Below are positions 53,530-62,196 of a stretch of 64,000 nt of DNA, piece by piece. This DNA comes from Lentisalinibacter orientalis (GTDB taxonomy: Bacteria; Pseudomonadota; Gammaproteobacteria; Steroidobacterales; Woeseiaceae), in assembly GCF_040706535.1 (NCBI RefSeq), contig NZ_JAPDRJ010000001.1:248001-312000 (forward strand), given 5' to 3'. The notes below the pieces were generated by a model. It searched no databases. It saw only the letters and a program-made list of their open reading frames with translations, and had not been told where the DNA came from. Positions within the stretch are counted from its first letter, which is position 1. Every line of letters begins with the position of its first letter. The position numbers and the translations under genes are program-made.

Positions 53530-54906
53530 TCAGGACGCCACTTCGAGGCCGAGATCCTCGCCGGTCCAGGCGGAGATGGAGCCGAGGTAGAGGTCGATGT
53601 GCTCGAAACCCTCGCGCCGCATCACGCTGGCCGCGATGGTGGCCCGGCTGCCGCTGCCGCACATCACGGTGTAATGCCTGCTGCGGTCGAACGTCTTCAG
53701 CGCCTCCGGCAGGTCGCCCACGTAGGCATGCCTCGCGCCCGGCACGCGGCCTTCCTCCACTTCGTCGTCGTCGCGGACGTCCAGCAGCAGCCAGTCGTCG
53801 GGCGAGGAATTGACGCGGTCCTTCACGGCGTCGGTGTCGACAACGGCAAGGCTGCCGAAAGCCTGCCCCGCAGCGGCCCAGCCTGCCAGAGACGGGGCGA
53901 GGAAGCCGGCGATGCGGTCGTAGCCGATGCGGGCGAGCGCCGTGGCGGCGCGGGCGGCCTGGTCGGCATCCTCGGCCACCAGGGCCAGCTCGTCCTGCGG
54001 CTCGAAGAACCAGCCGGCGAAACTCGCGAGCATGTGCTCCGGGATCGCGATACTGCCCGGCAGGTGCGCGCCGAGGTAGGCGGACGCGCTGCGCACGTCC
54101 AGCACCGTGGCCCGGGCCGCCGCGGCGAGGAATTCCTCGGTGGCCAGCGCCTGCGGCGGCAGAGGCTCCGGCATGGCGGAGGCACCCTCCAGGTTATATG
54201 CCTCCATATAGCGGAAGTAGGGCGGCTGGCGGTGGTGCTCGGCGACCTTCGCCTCGATGAATTCGCCCCGGTCGGTAATCTGCAGGCGCGGGTTGTTGCG
54301 GCGCTCGTAACCGATGGTGGACACCTCCCGGTCGGCCATGGCGTTGCCGCAGACCGAGCCCGCGCCGTGGGCGGGATAGAGCACCGCCTGGTCGCCGAGT
54401 GCGCAGAGTTTCTGCAGGCTGTCGTACAGCAGGCCTGCCACCTCGCGCGCCCGGTCCGGATAGAAGTCGGTGCGGCCCACGTCTCCGATAAACAGCGCGT
54501 CGCCGGTGAACACGCCGACGGCATCGTCGCCGAACGCCGGGTCATAGAAGGCGAAGGAGAGGCTGTCGTCGGTGTGGCCGGGGGTCTCCAGCACGCGGAC
54601 GAGAATGCTGCCGATGCGGAACTCGTCGCCCTCCCTCGCCGTCTCCGCATAAACCACGTCGCCGGCGGCGTTCGGACCGTGGAACACGGTGGCGCCGGTG
54701 CGCTCCGCCAGCACGGCCGCCCCCGAGAGCAGGTCCTCGTTGCGATGGGTCTCGAAGATGCGTGTGACACGGCACCCGTTGCCGGCGGCGATGTCGGTGT
54801 ACACATCGCAGTCGCGGCGGGGGTCGATGACGGCCGCCTCGCCGTCGCTGCCGATCACCCAGGAGAGGTGCGCCAGGCCTTCGCTTTTGACTTTCTCCAG
54901 AAACAT
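53530..54906 (-). CDS. MBL-fold/rhodanese fusion, persulfide-dioxygenase-like
   Basis: A 458-aa cytosolic protein: metallo-beta-lactamase domain (~1-235) and two rhodanese-like domains (~260-350 without a catalytic Cys, ~365-458 with C416 in VMCGSGSR). The normal HxHxDH motif is T-H54-R-N-E-D-L; only the first His is kept. H111 (ETPGHTDDS) and D136 (FTGDALFIGD) are also kept, matching the three iron ligands of ETHE1-type persulfide dioxygenases and spaced similarly. So a mononuclear iron site is plausible while a second metal is not. Role: oxidation or transfer of sulfane sulfur. ATG at 54906 with GGAGA upstream. Confidence 0.88.
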   Translation of the reverse strand: MFLEKVKSEGLAHLSWVIGSDGEAAVIDPRRDCDVYTDIAAGNGCRVTRIFETHRNEDLLSGAAVLAERTGATVFHGPNAAGDVVYAETAREGDEFRIGSILVRVLETPGHTDDSLSFAFYDPAFGDDAVGVFTGDALFIGDVGRTDFYPDRAREVAGLLYDSLQKLCALGDQAVLYPAHGAGSVCGNAMADREVSTIGYERRNNPRLQITDRGEFIEAKVAEHHRQPPYFRYMEAYNLEGASAMPEPLPPQALATEEFLAAAARATVLDVRSASAYLGAHLPGSIAIPEHMLASFAGWFFEPQDELALVAEDADQAARAATALARIGYDRIAGFLAPSLAGWAAAGQAFGSLAVVDTDAVKDRVNSSPDDWLLLDVRDDDEVEEGRVPGARHAYVGDLPEALKTFDRSRHYTVMCGSGSRATIAASVMRREGFEHIDLYLGSISAWTGEDLGLEVAS

Positions 54907-55192
54907 CCCGGTCTCCTTGCCCTTATCCGCCTGTACTGCCTCTAAACTAGGCCGTGCCGTGCAGGAATCAATGCGGGATATCAACGCCGGCTGGCAATGA
55001 TTGCCGGGGTCCCGGACTTGCTGCCGGATGTAGAGACAATGTGTAATCATGCTCGCGACGAAAGATAGACGCAACCAAAGGCCGGATTTGCCCTGCCCGC
55101 TGTCAGCCTCGTAGTCGCCATCCTGCTCGCGCTGCCGGCATCCGTATGAGGCCGTCATCCGAATATCCAAGCCCACCCGACGGAGACAGACC

Positions 55193-55741
55193 ATGCGCAC
55201 ACTTCTGATCGCCGCTTTCCTCGCTGTCGCCGCACCGGCAACGGCCTGCGATGGCTCCCTGTTGAACCAGGACTTCCGCCGCCTCGCATCCGACGAATCA
55301 GTGAACCTGTGCGAGGCCTACCAGGGCAAGGTCGTCCTGGTCGTGAACACGGCGTCCAAATGCGGCAACACGCCCCAGTACGAGGGCCTTGAGGGGCTCT
55401 ACGACGAATACGGCGAGGAGGGCCTGGTGGTGCTGGGCTTCCCTTCGAACGATTTCATGGGCCAGGAGCCGGGCACCGAGGAGGAAATCCAGGAGTTCTG
55501 CCGCTCCACCTACGGCGTGAAATTCCCGATGTTCGAGAAGATCACGGTGCGCGAGGAGAACGCCCATCCCTTCTACCGCGCGCTGGCGGAGGAAGCGGGC
55601 ACCTATCCCCAGTGGAACTTCCACAAGTACCTGATCGGGCGCGACGGCAAGCTGATCGCCGAGTTCAGCCCGCGCACTAAGCCCTACGACGAGAGCGTCG
55701 TTGCGGCGTTGAAATCCGCGCTGGCCGAACCCGCCGGATGA
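55193..55741 (+). CDS. Periplasmic glutathione-peroxidase-family protein (Cys type)
   Basis: A 182-aa thiol peroxidase with a signal peptide (TLLIAAFLAVAAPATA), so exported, unlike most bacterial BtuE/Gpx. The peroxidatic Cys is C57 (VNTASKCGNTPQY); the Gln and Trp/Asn partners are in FPSNDFMGQEPG and PQWNFHKYLIGRDG. Reduction may rely on a periplasmic thioredoxin-like donor instead of glutathione. It is divergent from the MBL-rhodanese gene across a 286-bp gap with no other gene. Confidence 0.92.
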   Translation: MRTLLIAAFLAVAAPATACDGSLLNQDFRRLASDESVNLCEAYQGKVVLVVNTASKCGNTPQYEGLEGLYDEYGEEGLVVLGFPSNDFMGQEPGTEEEIQEFCRSTYGVKFPMFEKITVREENAHPFYRALAEEAGTYPQWNFHKYLIGRDGKLIAEFSPRTKPYDESVVAALKSALAEPAG

Positions 55742-55762
55742 GGCGAGCGCCGGCCGGAGCCC

Positions 55763-56167
55763 TCAGTACTGGCCCATCCGGGACTTGAGGGCCCGCAGGA
55801 CGTCGCGCCAGGCGATGATGCCGACGAGCCGGCCGCTCCTGTCCACCACCGGGTAGCGCCGGTAGGGAGACTCCAGGAAGTGCTCCGCCAGCGAGAAGAT
55901 GCTGTCGCCGGGGCGCACCGTCTCCACGTTGGTGTGCATGTACTCGTCCACCCGGCCGCCCGGCTCCCCGTGGTAGGCCCCGTGCAGGGCGACTTTCATG
56001 AAGTCGCCCTCGGTCAGGATACCCACGAGCCGCCCGCTGCGGTCGGTGACCGGCGCACCGGCCACGTCGTTGTCCACGAAGATGGACAGCGCGCGGAGAA
56101 TCTCCATGTCCGGGCGCAGTGTCAGCACGTTGCGGGTCATGTAGTCCCGCACTTTCATCGTCTCCAT
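55763..56167 (-). CDS. CBS-domain protein at the end of the nqr operon
   Basis: A 134-aa protein with one CBS pair (VRDYMTRNVLTLRPDMEILR, GAPVTDRSGRLVGILTEGDF; then VETVRPGDSIFSLAEHFLE, RYPVVDRSGRLVGIIAWRDV). GAGGAGGGG lies before the ATG at 56167. It is only 15 bp downstream of nqrF, so it should be co-transcribed with the Na+-NQR genes and may bind adenine nucleotides to tune them or another target. Confidence 0.9.
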   Translation of the reverse strand: METMKVRDYMTRNVLTLRPDMEILRALSIFVDNDVAGAPVTDRSGRLVGILTEGDFMKVALHGAYHGEPGGRVDEYMHTNVETVRPGDSIFSLAEHFLESPYRRYPVVDRSGRLVGIIAWRDVLRALKSRMGQY

Positions 56168-56182
56168 CGCGTTCCCCCCTCC

Positions 56183-57412
56183 TCAGCGGCCGGAGCCGAA
56201 GTCGTCCAGGAAGATGCTGTCGCGGTCGACGCCCAGCTCGTCGAGCATCTGGATGACGGCCGCGGTCATCACCGGCGGTCCGCAGAGATAGTATTCCAGC
56301 TCCTCGGGAGCCGGGTGATCCTTCAGGTACTGCTCATAGGCCACCTTGTGCACGAAGCCCTCCGGGCCGTCCCAGTCGTCGTCGGGCAGCGGGTCGGACA
56401 GCGCCACCTGCCAGTCGAAGTTGTCGTGTTCGGCGGCGAGCCGGTCGAAGTCGTCCTGGTAGCAGAGCTCGCGCAGGCTGCGCGCGCCGTACCAGAAGCG
56501 GATGCGCCGGCCGCTCCGCCGGTTCACCAGCTGATCGAAGATGATGGAGCGCATCGGCGCCATGCCGGCGCCGCCGCCGATCAGCACCATCTCGCGATCG
56601 GACTCGTTGGCATGGAATTCGCCGAACGGGCCGGAGAGCACTACCTCGTCGCCGAGCGCCAGGCTGAAGATCCAGGACGATGCCTTGCCCGGCGGAGTTC
56701 CCTCCGGCGCATTCGGAGGCGGCACGGCGATCCGCACGACCAGCATGGCGACGTCGTCCTCGCCCGGGTGGTTGGCCAGCGAATAGGCGCGGGTCGTGGT
56801 CGAATCCGCGTGTGACTCGAGCTGCAGCAGACCGTATCGCTCCCAGTCGGCGCGGTATTGCTCCGGGATGTCGAAATCGGCGAATTTCACGTCGTAGGGC
56901 GGCGCCTCCAGGACGATATAGCCGCCGGCCTCGAAATCGAGGCGTTCCCCTTCCGGCATGGAGAACACCATCTCCTTCAGGAACGTGCCCACGTGACGCG
57001 CGGAGCGCACCGTGCTGGTCCAGCGCTTCACGCCGAACAGCTGATCCGGCACCCGCACGCTCATGTCGCCGCGCACCTTGACCTGACAGGCGAGCCGGTA
57101 GCCCTCCTCCGCCTCGTGCCGGTCTATGTGGTTCTGCTCGGTCGGCAGCAGGTCGCCGCCGCCCTCCAGCACCTTCAGCTTGCACTGGCCGCAGGTGCCG
57201 CGCCCGCCGCACGCCGCCGGCAGATAGAGGCCGTTGTTGCCGAGGTCGGTCAGCAGATGGGTGCCGATCGGCACCTCGATGGTCCGCTGTCCGTTGATGG
57301 TGATCTCCGCACTGCCCCCCGGCGCCAGCCACCGGCGGGCCAGCAGGACGATGTACATCATCGCCATCACCAGCAGGGTGAAGGTCGCGACGCTGAGCAG
57401 AACGCTCCCCAT
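56183..57412 (-). CDS. nqrF: Na+-translocating NADH:quinone reductase subunit F
   Basis: The NADH-oxidising subunit, 409 aa. One N-terminal membrane helix (~3-26), a plant-type [2Fe-2S] domain with C68, C74, C77 and C109 (ACGGRGTCGQCKLKV; RLACQVKV), an FAD domain with TRAYSLANHP, and an NADH domain (LIGGGAGMAPMRSIIFDQL, YYLCGPPVMTAAV), ending FLDDFGSGR. Length matches Vibrio NqrF (~408). Its start overlaps the nqrE stop by one base (TGATG). Confidence 0.97.
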   Translation of the reverse strand: MGSVLLSVATFTLLVMAMMYIVLLARRWLAPGGSAEITINGQRTIEVPIGTHLLTDLGNNGLYLPAACGGRGTCGQCKLKVLEGGGDLLPTEQNHIDRHEAEEGYRLACQVKVRGDMSVRVPDQLFGVKRWTSTVRSARHVGTFLKEMVFSMPEGERLDFEAGGYIVLEAPPYDVKFADFDIPEQYRADWERYGLLQLESHADSTTTRAYSLANHPGEDDVAMLVVRIAVPPPNAPEGTPPGKASSWIFSLALGDEVVLSGPFGEFHANESDREMVLIGGGAGMAPMRSIIFDQLVNRRSGRRIRFWYGARSLRELCYQDDFDRLAAEHDNFDWQVALSDPLPDDDWDGPEGFVHKVAYEQYLKDHPAPEELEYYLCGPPVMTAAVIQMLDELGVDRDSIFLDDFGSGR

Positions 57413-58020
57413 CAGAACGCGAGCCCCGAGAGTCCGGCGAAGCCGAGAGAGAGCAGGCCGGTGACCACGAAAGCGAGACCGAGCCCCTGCAGGCCCTCCG
57501 GTATGTCGCTGTAATGCAGGCGTTCGCGAATGGCGGCGAACAGGATGATGGCCACGGCCCAGCCGACGCCGGCACCGGCACCGTAGGCCGTGCTCTCGGC
57601 CAGGCCGTACTCGCGCTCCACCATGAACAGCGACGCGCCCAGCACCGCGCAGTTGACCGTGAGCAGCGGCAGGAAGATGCCGAGCGCCTGATGCAGCGCC
57701 GGCAGGAAGCGGTCCAGCGTCATCTCCAGAATCTGGATGAGCGCCGCGATCACGCCGATGAAGCTGATGAGCCGCAGGTGGGTGAGATCGGTGTCGGGCA
57801 TGCCGAGCCAGGCGAGAGCCCCGGGCTTCAGCACGTTGTCGAAGATCAGGTGGTTGATCGGCACCGTGATGGTCTGCACGACCACGACGGCGATGCCGAG
57901 ACCGACCGCCGTGCCGACGCGCTTGGACACCGCCAGGAACGTGCACATGCCGAGGAGGAAGGCCAGCGCCAGGTTATCGACGAAGACCGCGCTCAGGAAG
58001 ATACCGGCCAACTCACCCAT
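57412..58020 (-). CDS. nqrE: Na+-translocating NADH:quinone reductase subunit E
   Basis: A 202-aa membrane subunit with six predicted helices. Cys in LLGMCTFLAVS and LTVNCAVLGASLFM sit where NqrD/NqrE jointly hold the intramembrane Fe-S centre. It overlaps nqrD by one base (TGATG) and nqrF by one base, typical of the tightly packed operon. Confidence 0.97.
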   Translation of the reverse strand: MGELAGIFLSAVFVDNLALAFLLGMCTFLAVSKRVGTAVGLGIAVVVVQTITVPINHLIFDNVLKPGALAWLGMPDTDLTHLRLISFIGVIAALIQILEMTLDRFLPALHQALGIFLPLLTVNCAVLGASLFMVEREYGLAESTAYGAGAGVGWAVAIILFAAIRERLHYSDIPEGLQGLGLAFVVTGLLSLGFAGLSGLAF

Positions 58021-58676
58021 CAGTCGCCCTCCTGGAATTTGGAGGGAGGCGCCGACATGACCGTGTGCTCGCGCTGCATCGGCCGCACGACTCGTATCCA
58101 CCAGACGATCGCCGCAATGATGAAGAATGCGCTCGGCGGCAACAGCATAAGCTCGTTCGGCAGATACCAGCCGCCGTCTTCGGAGACGGTAATGAGCGGG
58201 TATCCGAGCAGCGTGCCGGCACCCAGCAGTTCGCGCACCGAGGCCACGGCGATCAGCACCACGCTGTAGCCCAGGCCGTTGCCGACGCCGTCCAGCAGAC
58301 TCTGCCAGGGGCCGTGGCCCATCGCGAAGGTCTCGGTGCGACCGAGGATGATGCAGTTCGTGATGATGAGGCCCACGAATACGGAGAGTATGCGCGAGAC
58401 GTCCGGCAGATAGGCGCGCAGGAACTCGTCCACCACGATGACGCCGCTGGCGATGATGGTGACCTCGATGATGATGCGCACCGCATGGGGCATCTGCCGG
58501 CGAAGCAGGCTGACCGCGACGTTGCTGAACGCGAGCACGGCGATTACCGCGGCGCTCATGACCAGCGCGGGGAACAGTGTCCGCGTGACCGCCAGCGCCG
58601 AGCAGATACCGAGGATCTGCATGGTGATCGGGTTGTTGTCCACGATGGGATCGACGAGTGTGCGTCCGTCACTCAT
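58020..58676 (-). CDS. nqrD: Na+-translocating NADH:quinone reductase subunit D
   Basis: A 218-aa membrane subunit paralogous to NqrE. Conserved segments: PIVDNNPITMQILGICSALA and VFVGLIITNCIILGRTETFA, each with one Cys of the shared intramembrane iron centre. It overlaps nqrC by 4 bp. No frameshift is seen. Confidence 0.97.
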   Translation of the reverse strand: MSDGRTLVDPIVDNNPITMQILGICSALAVTRTLFPALVMSAAVIAVLAFSNVAVSLLRRQMPHAVRIIIEVTIIASGVIVVDEFLRAYLPDVSRILSVFVGLIITNCIILGRTETFAMGHGPWQSLLDGVGNGLGYSVVLIAVASVRELLGAGTLLGYPLITVSEDGGWYLPNELMLLPPSAFFIIAAIVWWIRVVRPMQREHTVMSAPPSKFQEGD

Positions 58677-59464
58677 GAGGCGTCTCCCTCCTCTCGCAGC
58701 CGCGCGAGCAGCGGCCCGTAGCCGTCGTCGCCCAGCCAGTACTGCAGCAGGCCGGTGACGCCCCGCGCCGTCTTCGTGGCGCCGCTCATCGCGTCGGTCT
58801 GGTAGCGGCGGGCCGGGTCATCCGGCGCCAGCGACTCCCGCGCGATGCCGAGTGCCGGGCGACCCTGTTCGTCGTAGGCCTGCTTGCCCGGCCAGCGTGC
58901 CTGCCAGTCTCTCTGCTCCACGAAATCGCCGATGCCCGGGGTCTCTCCGTGCTCGTAGAAAGTCAGCGCCGCGACGGTCTCCAGGTCGCTCTCCAGCGCC
59001 AGATAGCCTTTCAGCGTCGACCACATGCCGCGGCCATAGACCGGCAGCACGATGCGCTCGAGGCTCCCCTCGTCCCGGTAGACGTACACGGGCATGTAGG
59101 GTGCGCGGCGGCCCAGCCGCGCCGCGTTCTCCGCACGGGGTATCTCGACGCTCTGCGTCTCCGATTCGGCGACCGCCAGGTAGTCGTACTCCCGGGGGTC
59201 GGCCGCGTCGGTGTAACGGCCGGTGTCGAGGTCCACCAGGCGCACTTCAATCGCCTCGAACCGCTCGGCCACCTCGCGGGCGGAGGCGTCCGCGCCGGCC
59301 TCGATCAGCCCCGCGGCCACCAGCACGCGCCGGTCGCGGTCGATGGAGGCATAGCGCTCCTGCACGGGCCGCAGCCAGGCCACGGCCGCCGATACCATCA
59401 GCGAGCAGGCGATGGCGATGCTCAGCGTGAATACCGTGGTATGCGTGAGGGAATTGCGGCTCAC
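58673..59464 (-). CDS. nqrC: Na+-translocating NADH:quinone reductase subunit C
   Basis: A 263-aa subunit with one N-terminal helix and a periplasmic FMN domain. The covalent flavin site is T230 in DAMSGATKTARGV (SGAT motif; attachment needs ApbE, whose gene is not in the window). GRGMWSTLKGYLALESDL is a family mark. The start is GTG at 59464, overlapping the nqrB stop as GTGA; AGGAGG lies 8 or more bases upstream inside nqrB. Confidence 0.96.
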   Translation of the reverse strand: MSRNSLTHTTVFTLSIAIACSLMVSAAVAWLRPVQERYASIDRDRRVLVAAGLIEAGADASAREVAERFEAIEVRLVDLDTGRYTDAADPREYDYLAVAESETQSVEIPRAENAARLGRRAPYMPVYVYRDEGSLERIVLPVYGRGMWSTLKGYLALESDLETVAALTFYEHGETPGIGDFVEQRDWQARWPGKQAYDEQGRPALGIARESLAPDDPARRYQTDAMSGATKTARGVTGLLQYWLGDDGYGPLLARLREEGDAS

Positions 59465-60606
59465 GACGCGAGCCTCCTGCGGTGGCGGCGCATCTGCCAG
59501 GCGATCACCGCGTGATCGATCGCGGGCGCGGCGAGACTGATCAGCAGCACCGCGTAGATCGTGCCTTCCGGATGACTCGAGTTCGCGACGCGGAAGAGTA
59601 TCGCCGCCGCGCCGATCACGAAGCCGTAGATCCAGCGCCCGGCACGCGTGACCGAGGCACCCACCGGATCCGTCGCGATGAACGCGATCAGGAAGGCGAA
59701 GCTGCCGGTGACCAGGTGCCAGCGCCACGGCAGGTCGAACGCAGGATCCTCCGGCCCCCAGGCGTTCAGCGAGAGCGTCATCGCGAGACTGCCGAGGAGG
59801 GCCGCCGCAATGATGCGCCAGGAGACGAGCCCGCCCAGTATCAGGAGCACGGCGCCGAGTGCGCAGGCCAGCGCCGACGTCGTGCCGAAGGCACCGATGT
59901 CGTCGCCCGCCGCCACCGCCACGAGGCTGTGGCCGGCCGCCTCGAGCGCATCCGTACCGCCGGCGAGAGCCACGTCGAGCGCGCTCTCGATCTCGGCACC
60001 CGGCACCGGGAACGCGAGCGCCGGTTCCGGCGTCCCGGGATAGGCGAAGTGGAGGAAGACCAGCCCCAGCAGCGCCGGACTCACCAGGTAGCGGCCGGTG
60101 CCGCCGAACAGCAGTCTGCCGACCACGAAGGCGAAGCTCGCACCGACCGCGACCGTGGCGGGCGAGGCGCCGGCGGGCAGCAGCAACACCAGCAGCCACG
60201 CCGTGTGGAATATGCCGCAGTCCACGGGCCGGCTGCGCAGCCGGGCGAACAGTGTCTCCCAGACAAGGCCGGCGGCCAGCGCCACGAACAACAACGGCAG
60301 AAAGTAAGCCAGACCCACCGCCGCAGGCAGGGCGGCCTCCGGCGCGGCGGCGGCGAACGCGGCCCGCCAGGGCCCGATGGCCGCGGCCAGGTCCGCACCG
60401 GCGGCGGCGACGATCTGCGTGCCCGTGAACCAGAGGCCGACGGCCCAGGCCGGCAGGGTGGCGACCACGATCAGAAACAGCGCCGTCGGCACCGACATCG
60501 CCTCCCGCACATACGGTGCGCGCGTCGTCACGCGCGTGGCCGCCAGCGGCGGCTGCAGCCCGAAGCGCGGGCCGTACCTCTGCAGCAGGGGCGTCCAGCG
60601 GCCCAT
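59461..60606 (-). CDS. nqrB: Na+-translocating NADH:quinone reductase subunit B
   Basis: A 381-aa membrane subunit carrying covalent FMN and riboflavin and much of the Na+ path. About ten hydrophobic spans. Segments such as LRSRPVDCGIFHTAWLLVLL, YLVSPALLGLVFLHFAYPG and FIATDPVGASVTRAGRWIYG agree with the family. The flavin-bearing Thr is probably T242 or T243 (GAFGTTSALAC). It is slightly shorter than Vibrio NqrB (~415). Start ATG at 60606 overlaps the nqrA stop (TAATG). Confidence 0.95.
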   Translation of the reverse strand: MGRWTPLLQRYGPRFGLQPPLAATRVTTRAPYVREAMSVPTALFLIVVATLPAWAVGLWFTGTQIVAAAGADLAAAIGPWRAAFAAAAPEAALPAAVGLAYFLPLLFVALAAGLVWETLFARLRSRPVDCGIFHTAWLLVLLLPAGASPATVAVGASFAFVVGRLLFGGTGRYLVSPALLGLVFLHFAYPGTPEPALAFPVPGAEIESALDVALAGGTDALEAAGHSLVAVAAGDDIGAFGTTSALACALGAVLLILGGLVSWRIIAAALLGSLAMTLSLNAWGPEDPAFDLPWRWHLVTGSFAFLIAFIATDPVGASVTRAGRWIYGFVIGAAAILFRVANSSHPEGTIYAVLLISLAAPAIDHAVIAWQMRRHRRRLAS

Positions 60607-61961
60607 TATCCGCCGCCCCGCTGCTCGCCGGCCGCGAAGACGCGCCAGGCGTCGGCGTAGTCGTATCGCGCCGGGCAGACCGCGCTCAGCAGCGCGAGAT
60701 CCTCGGCTTCGAGTTCGAGGGCGCCGAGCTCGATGGCCCGTTCGGCGTCGCTCGCGACCAGGGAGCGCAGCAGCGGAATCACCGGCAGGTCGTAGGGGAA
60801 GACCCGCTCGTAGACCTCGAACGGCATCAGACCGGCCGGGCGGCCCACCCGGCGGGTATCGAGCCGGCGCAGGCGCCGTGCGAGCAGTTTCGTGACCGGA
60901 CTCGTCACCGAGAAGCCCTCGCCCCCCTCGCCGTTGCCCTCGGACGGCGCGGTCGCCTCCATCAGCGCGCTGACCTGACGGTGATAGCGGCCGAGAAACG
61001 GCTGCTCGGTCGTCCACTCCCGGCCCGACAGCGGCGAGCCGGAGATCACGCGCGCGTCGGCGGCCAGCCCGCGATCCCGCACCAGCGCATCGAGGCTCGC
61101 GCCCAGACGTGTTTCGATCAGGCCCGGACGCCCCAGCGCCGAGCCGGCAACGGCGATGGTGGACCCGGTGTCGATGACCCGGTCGACGAACAGGCGGCCG
61201 ATGGCGACCACATCCTGATAACCGATATGCCAGACGGGCCGCGCTTCGGAAGCCGGCGAGAGATGGTGGATGTGCGTGCCGGCGAGGCCGGCCGGGTGCG
61301 GCCCGCGGAAGCGGACGTGCTGCAGACCGGCGGCATCGGGCAGGTCGATGTAGAACTCCGGCGACGTGCACACGTACAGCGGACCGCCGTGCAGCTGCGC
61401 GAGAACCCGCAGGCCCGCGCGGAACGATTCCGCCCGCGGCTCGATCAGCACGGCCGGCTCGGCGGACAGCGGCTCGGTATCGATGGCGGTGACGAACAAG
61501 GCGTGAGGCTCGGCGTCCGGGTCCGGTATGCGGCCGTAGGGCCGGGTTCGGAAGGCGGGCCAGAGACCGTAGCGCAGAAGCGTCTCGCGGATGGCCTGCG
61601 GGCGCTTCGCCTCGATGGCGCCGCCGGGAACGTCCACGTAGCGGGTGGTCACCGAGTCTTCCAGTTCGATCACCACGGCGAGCAGCACGCGACGACGGCC
61701 CCGCCGGATCGCGGTCACCCGCCCGTTGCCCGGCGAGCAGAAGCGAATGCTCTCGCGCTTGCGATCCACGAACACCGGCTCGCCGATCGCGACCGTGTCT
61801 CCTTCCGACACCGACAGCGACGGCCGCACACCGGGGAAATCCGTGCCGAGCACCGCGACGCGTCGCACCGCGGGGCCGCGCTCCAGCCGATCACCGGCGG
61901 CTCCGGCAATAGGCAGATCGTAACCCCGGCGTATTCTAATTTCTCTGGGCGCGCCTGGCAT
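60606..61961 (-). CDS. nqrA: Na+-translocating NADH:quinone reductase subunit A
   Basis: A 451-aa cytoplasmic-side subunit that begins the operon. Typical opening IRIRRGYDLPIAGAA and the RnfC-like barrel FCSPGNGRVTAIRRGRRR, followed by HIHHLSPASEARPVWHIGYQ and TKLLARRLRRLDTRR. The ATG at 61961 is chosen over one at 61982 because homology starts there. The sequence differs from Vibrio NqrA in many places but keeps the length (~446). The promoter should lie in the 235-bp gap shared with cooF. Confidence 0.94.
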   Translation of the reverse strand: MPGAPREIRIRRGYDLPIAGAAGDRLERGPAVRRVAVLGTDFPGVRPSLSVSEGDTVAIGEPVFVDRKRESIRFCSPGNGRVTAIRRGRRRVLLAVVIELEDSVTTRYVDVPGGAIEAKRPQAIRETLLRYGLWPAFRTRPYGRIPDPDAEPHALFVTAIDTEPLSAEPAVLIEPRAESFRAGLRVLAQLHGGPLYVCTSPEFYIDLPDAAGLQHVRFRGPHPAGLAGTHIHHLSPASEARPVWHIGYQDVVAIGRLFVDRVIDTGSTIAVAGSALGRPGLIETRLGASLDALVRDRGLAADARVISGSPLSGREWTTEQPFLGRYHRQVSALMEATAPSEGNGEGGEGFSVTSPVTKLLARRLRRLDTRRVGRPAGLMPFEVYERVFPYDLPVIPLLRSLVASDAERAIELGALELEAEDLALLSAVCPARYDYADAWRVFAAGEQRGGG

Positions 61962-62050
61962 TAACCGAATTCTATGGTGCACCCCGCAGGCATGTATACG
62001 CAGCTTCCACTATCGCGCTCGAACGCTGCATCTTAGGTACATCCCAGAAT

Positions 62051-62065
62051 TGTCACCGTGACGAG
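62051..62065. promoter_or_regulatory. Candidate operator palindrome between nqrA and cooF
   Basis: TTGTCAC-C-GTGACGA is an inverted repeat with one centre base (6 of 7 pairs). It resembles CRP/FNR-superfamily half-sites (TGTCA/TGACG) but with too short a spacer for the CooA pattern TGTCA-N6-TGACA. A further GTGACAC lies at about 62084-62090. Confidence 0.3.
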
Positions 62066-62090
62066 ATGCGGCGAGGATTTTGGTGACACG

Positions 62091-62148
62091 TAGGAGGGCC
62101 TTCAGGCCCGACCAACCCCGGCGCATCGGGGCTAAAGCCCCTCCTACG
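62091..62148. repeat. Mixed REPIN upstream of cooF
   Basis: The left arm is the CCTTCAGG type and the right arm the CTAAAG type, so the outer stem (GTAGGAGG/CCTCCTAC) pairs but each hairpin has its own core. It lies 48 bp before the cooF start. Confidence 0.87.
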
Positions 62149-62196
62149 GGGTCGCAGAGACGACAGACAATCCGGGATCCCCGGGGGAGGCGTCGC

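Noticed and set aside
51244..54945. 1233-codon plus-strand frame across the PLD and MBL-rhodanese genes
   Set aside because: It spans two real minus-strand genes and the gap between them, and has a low-complexity His/Gly/Arg/Ala composition.
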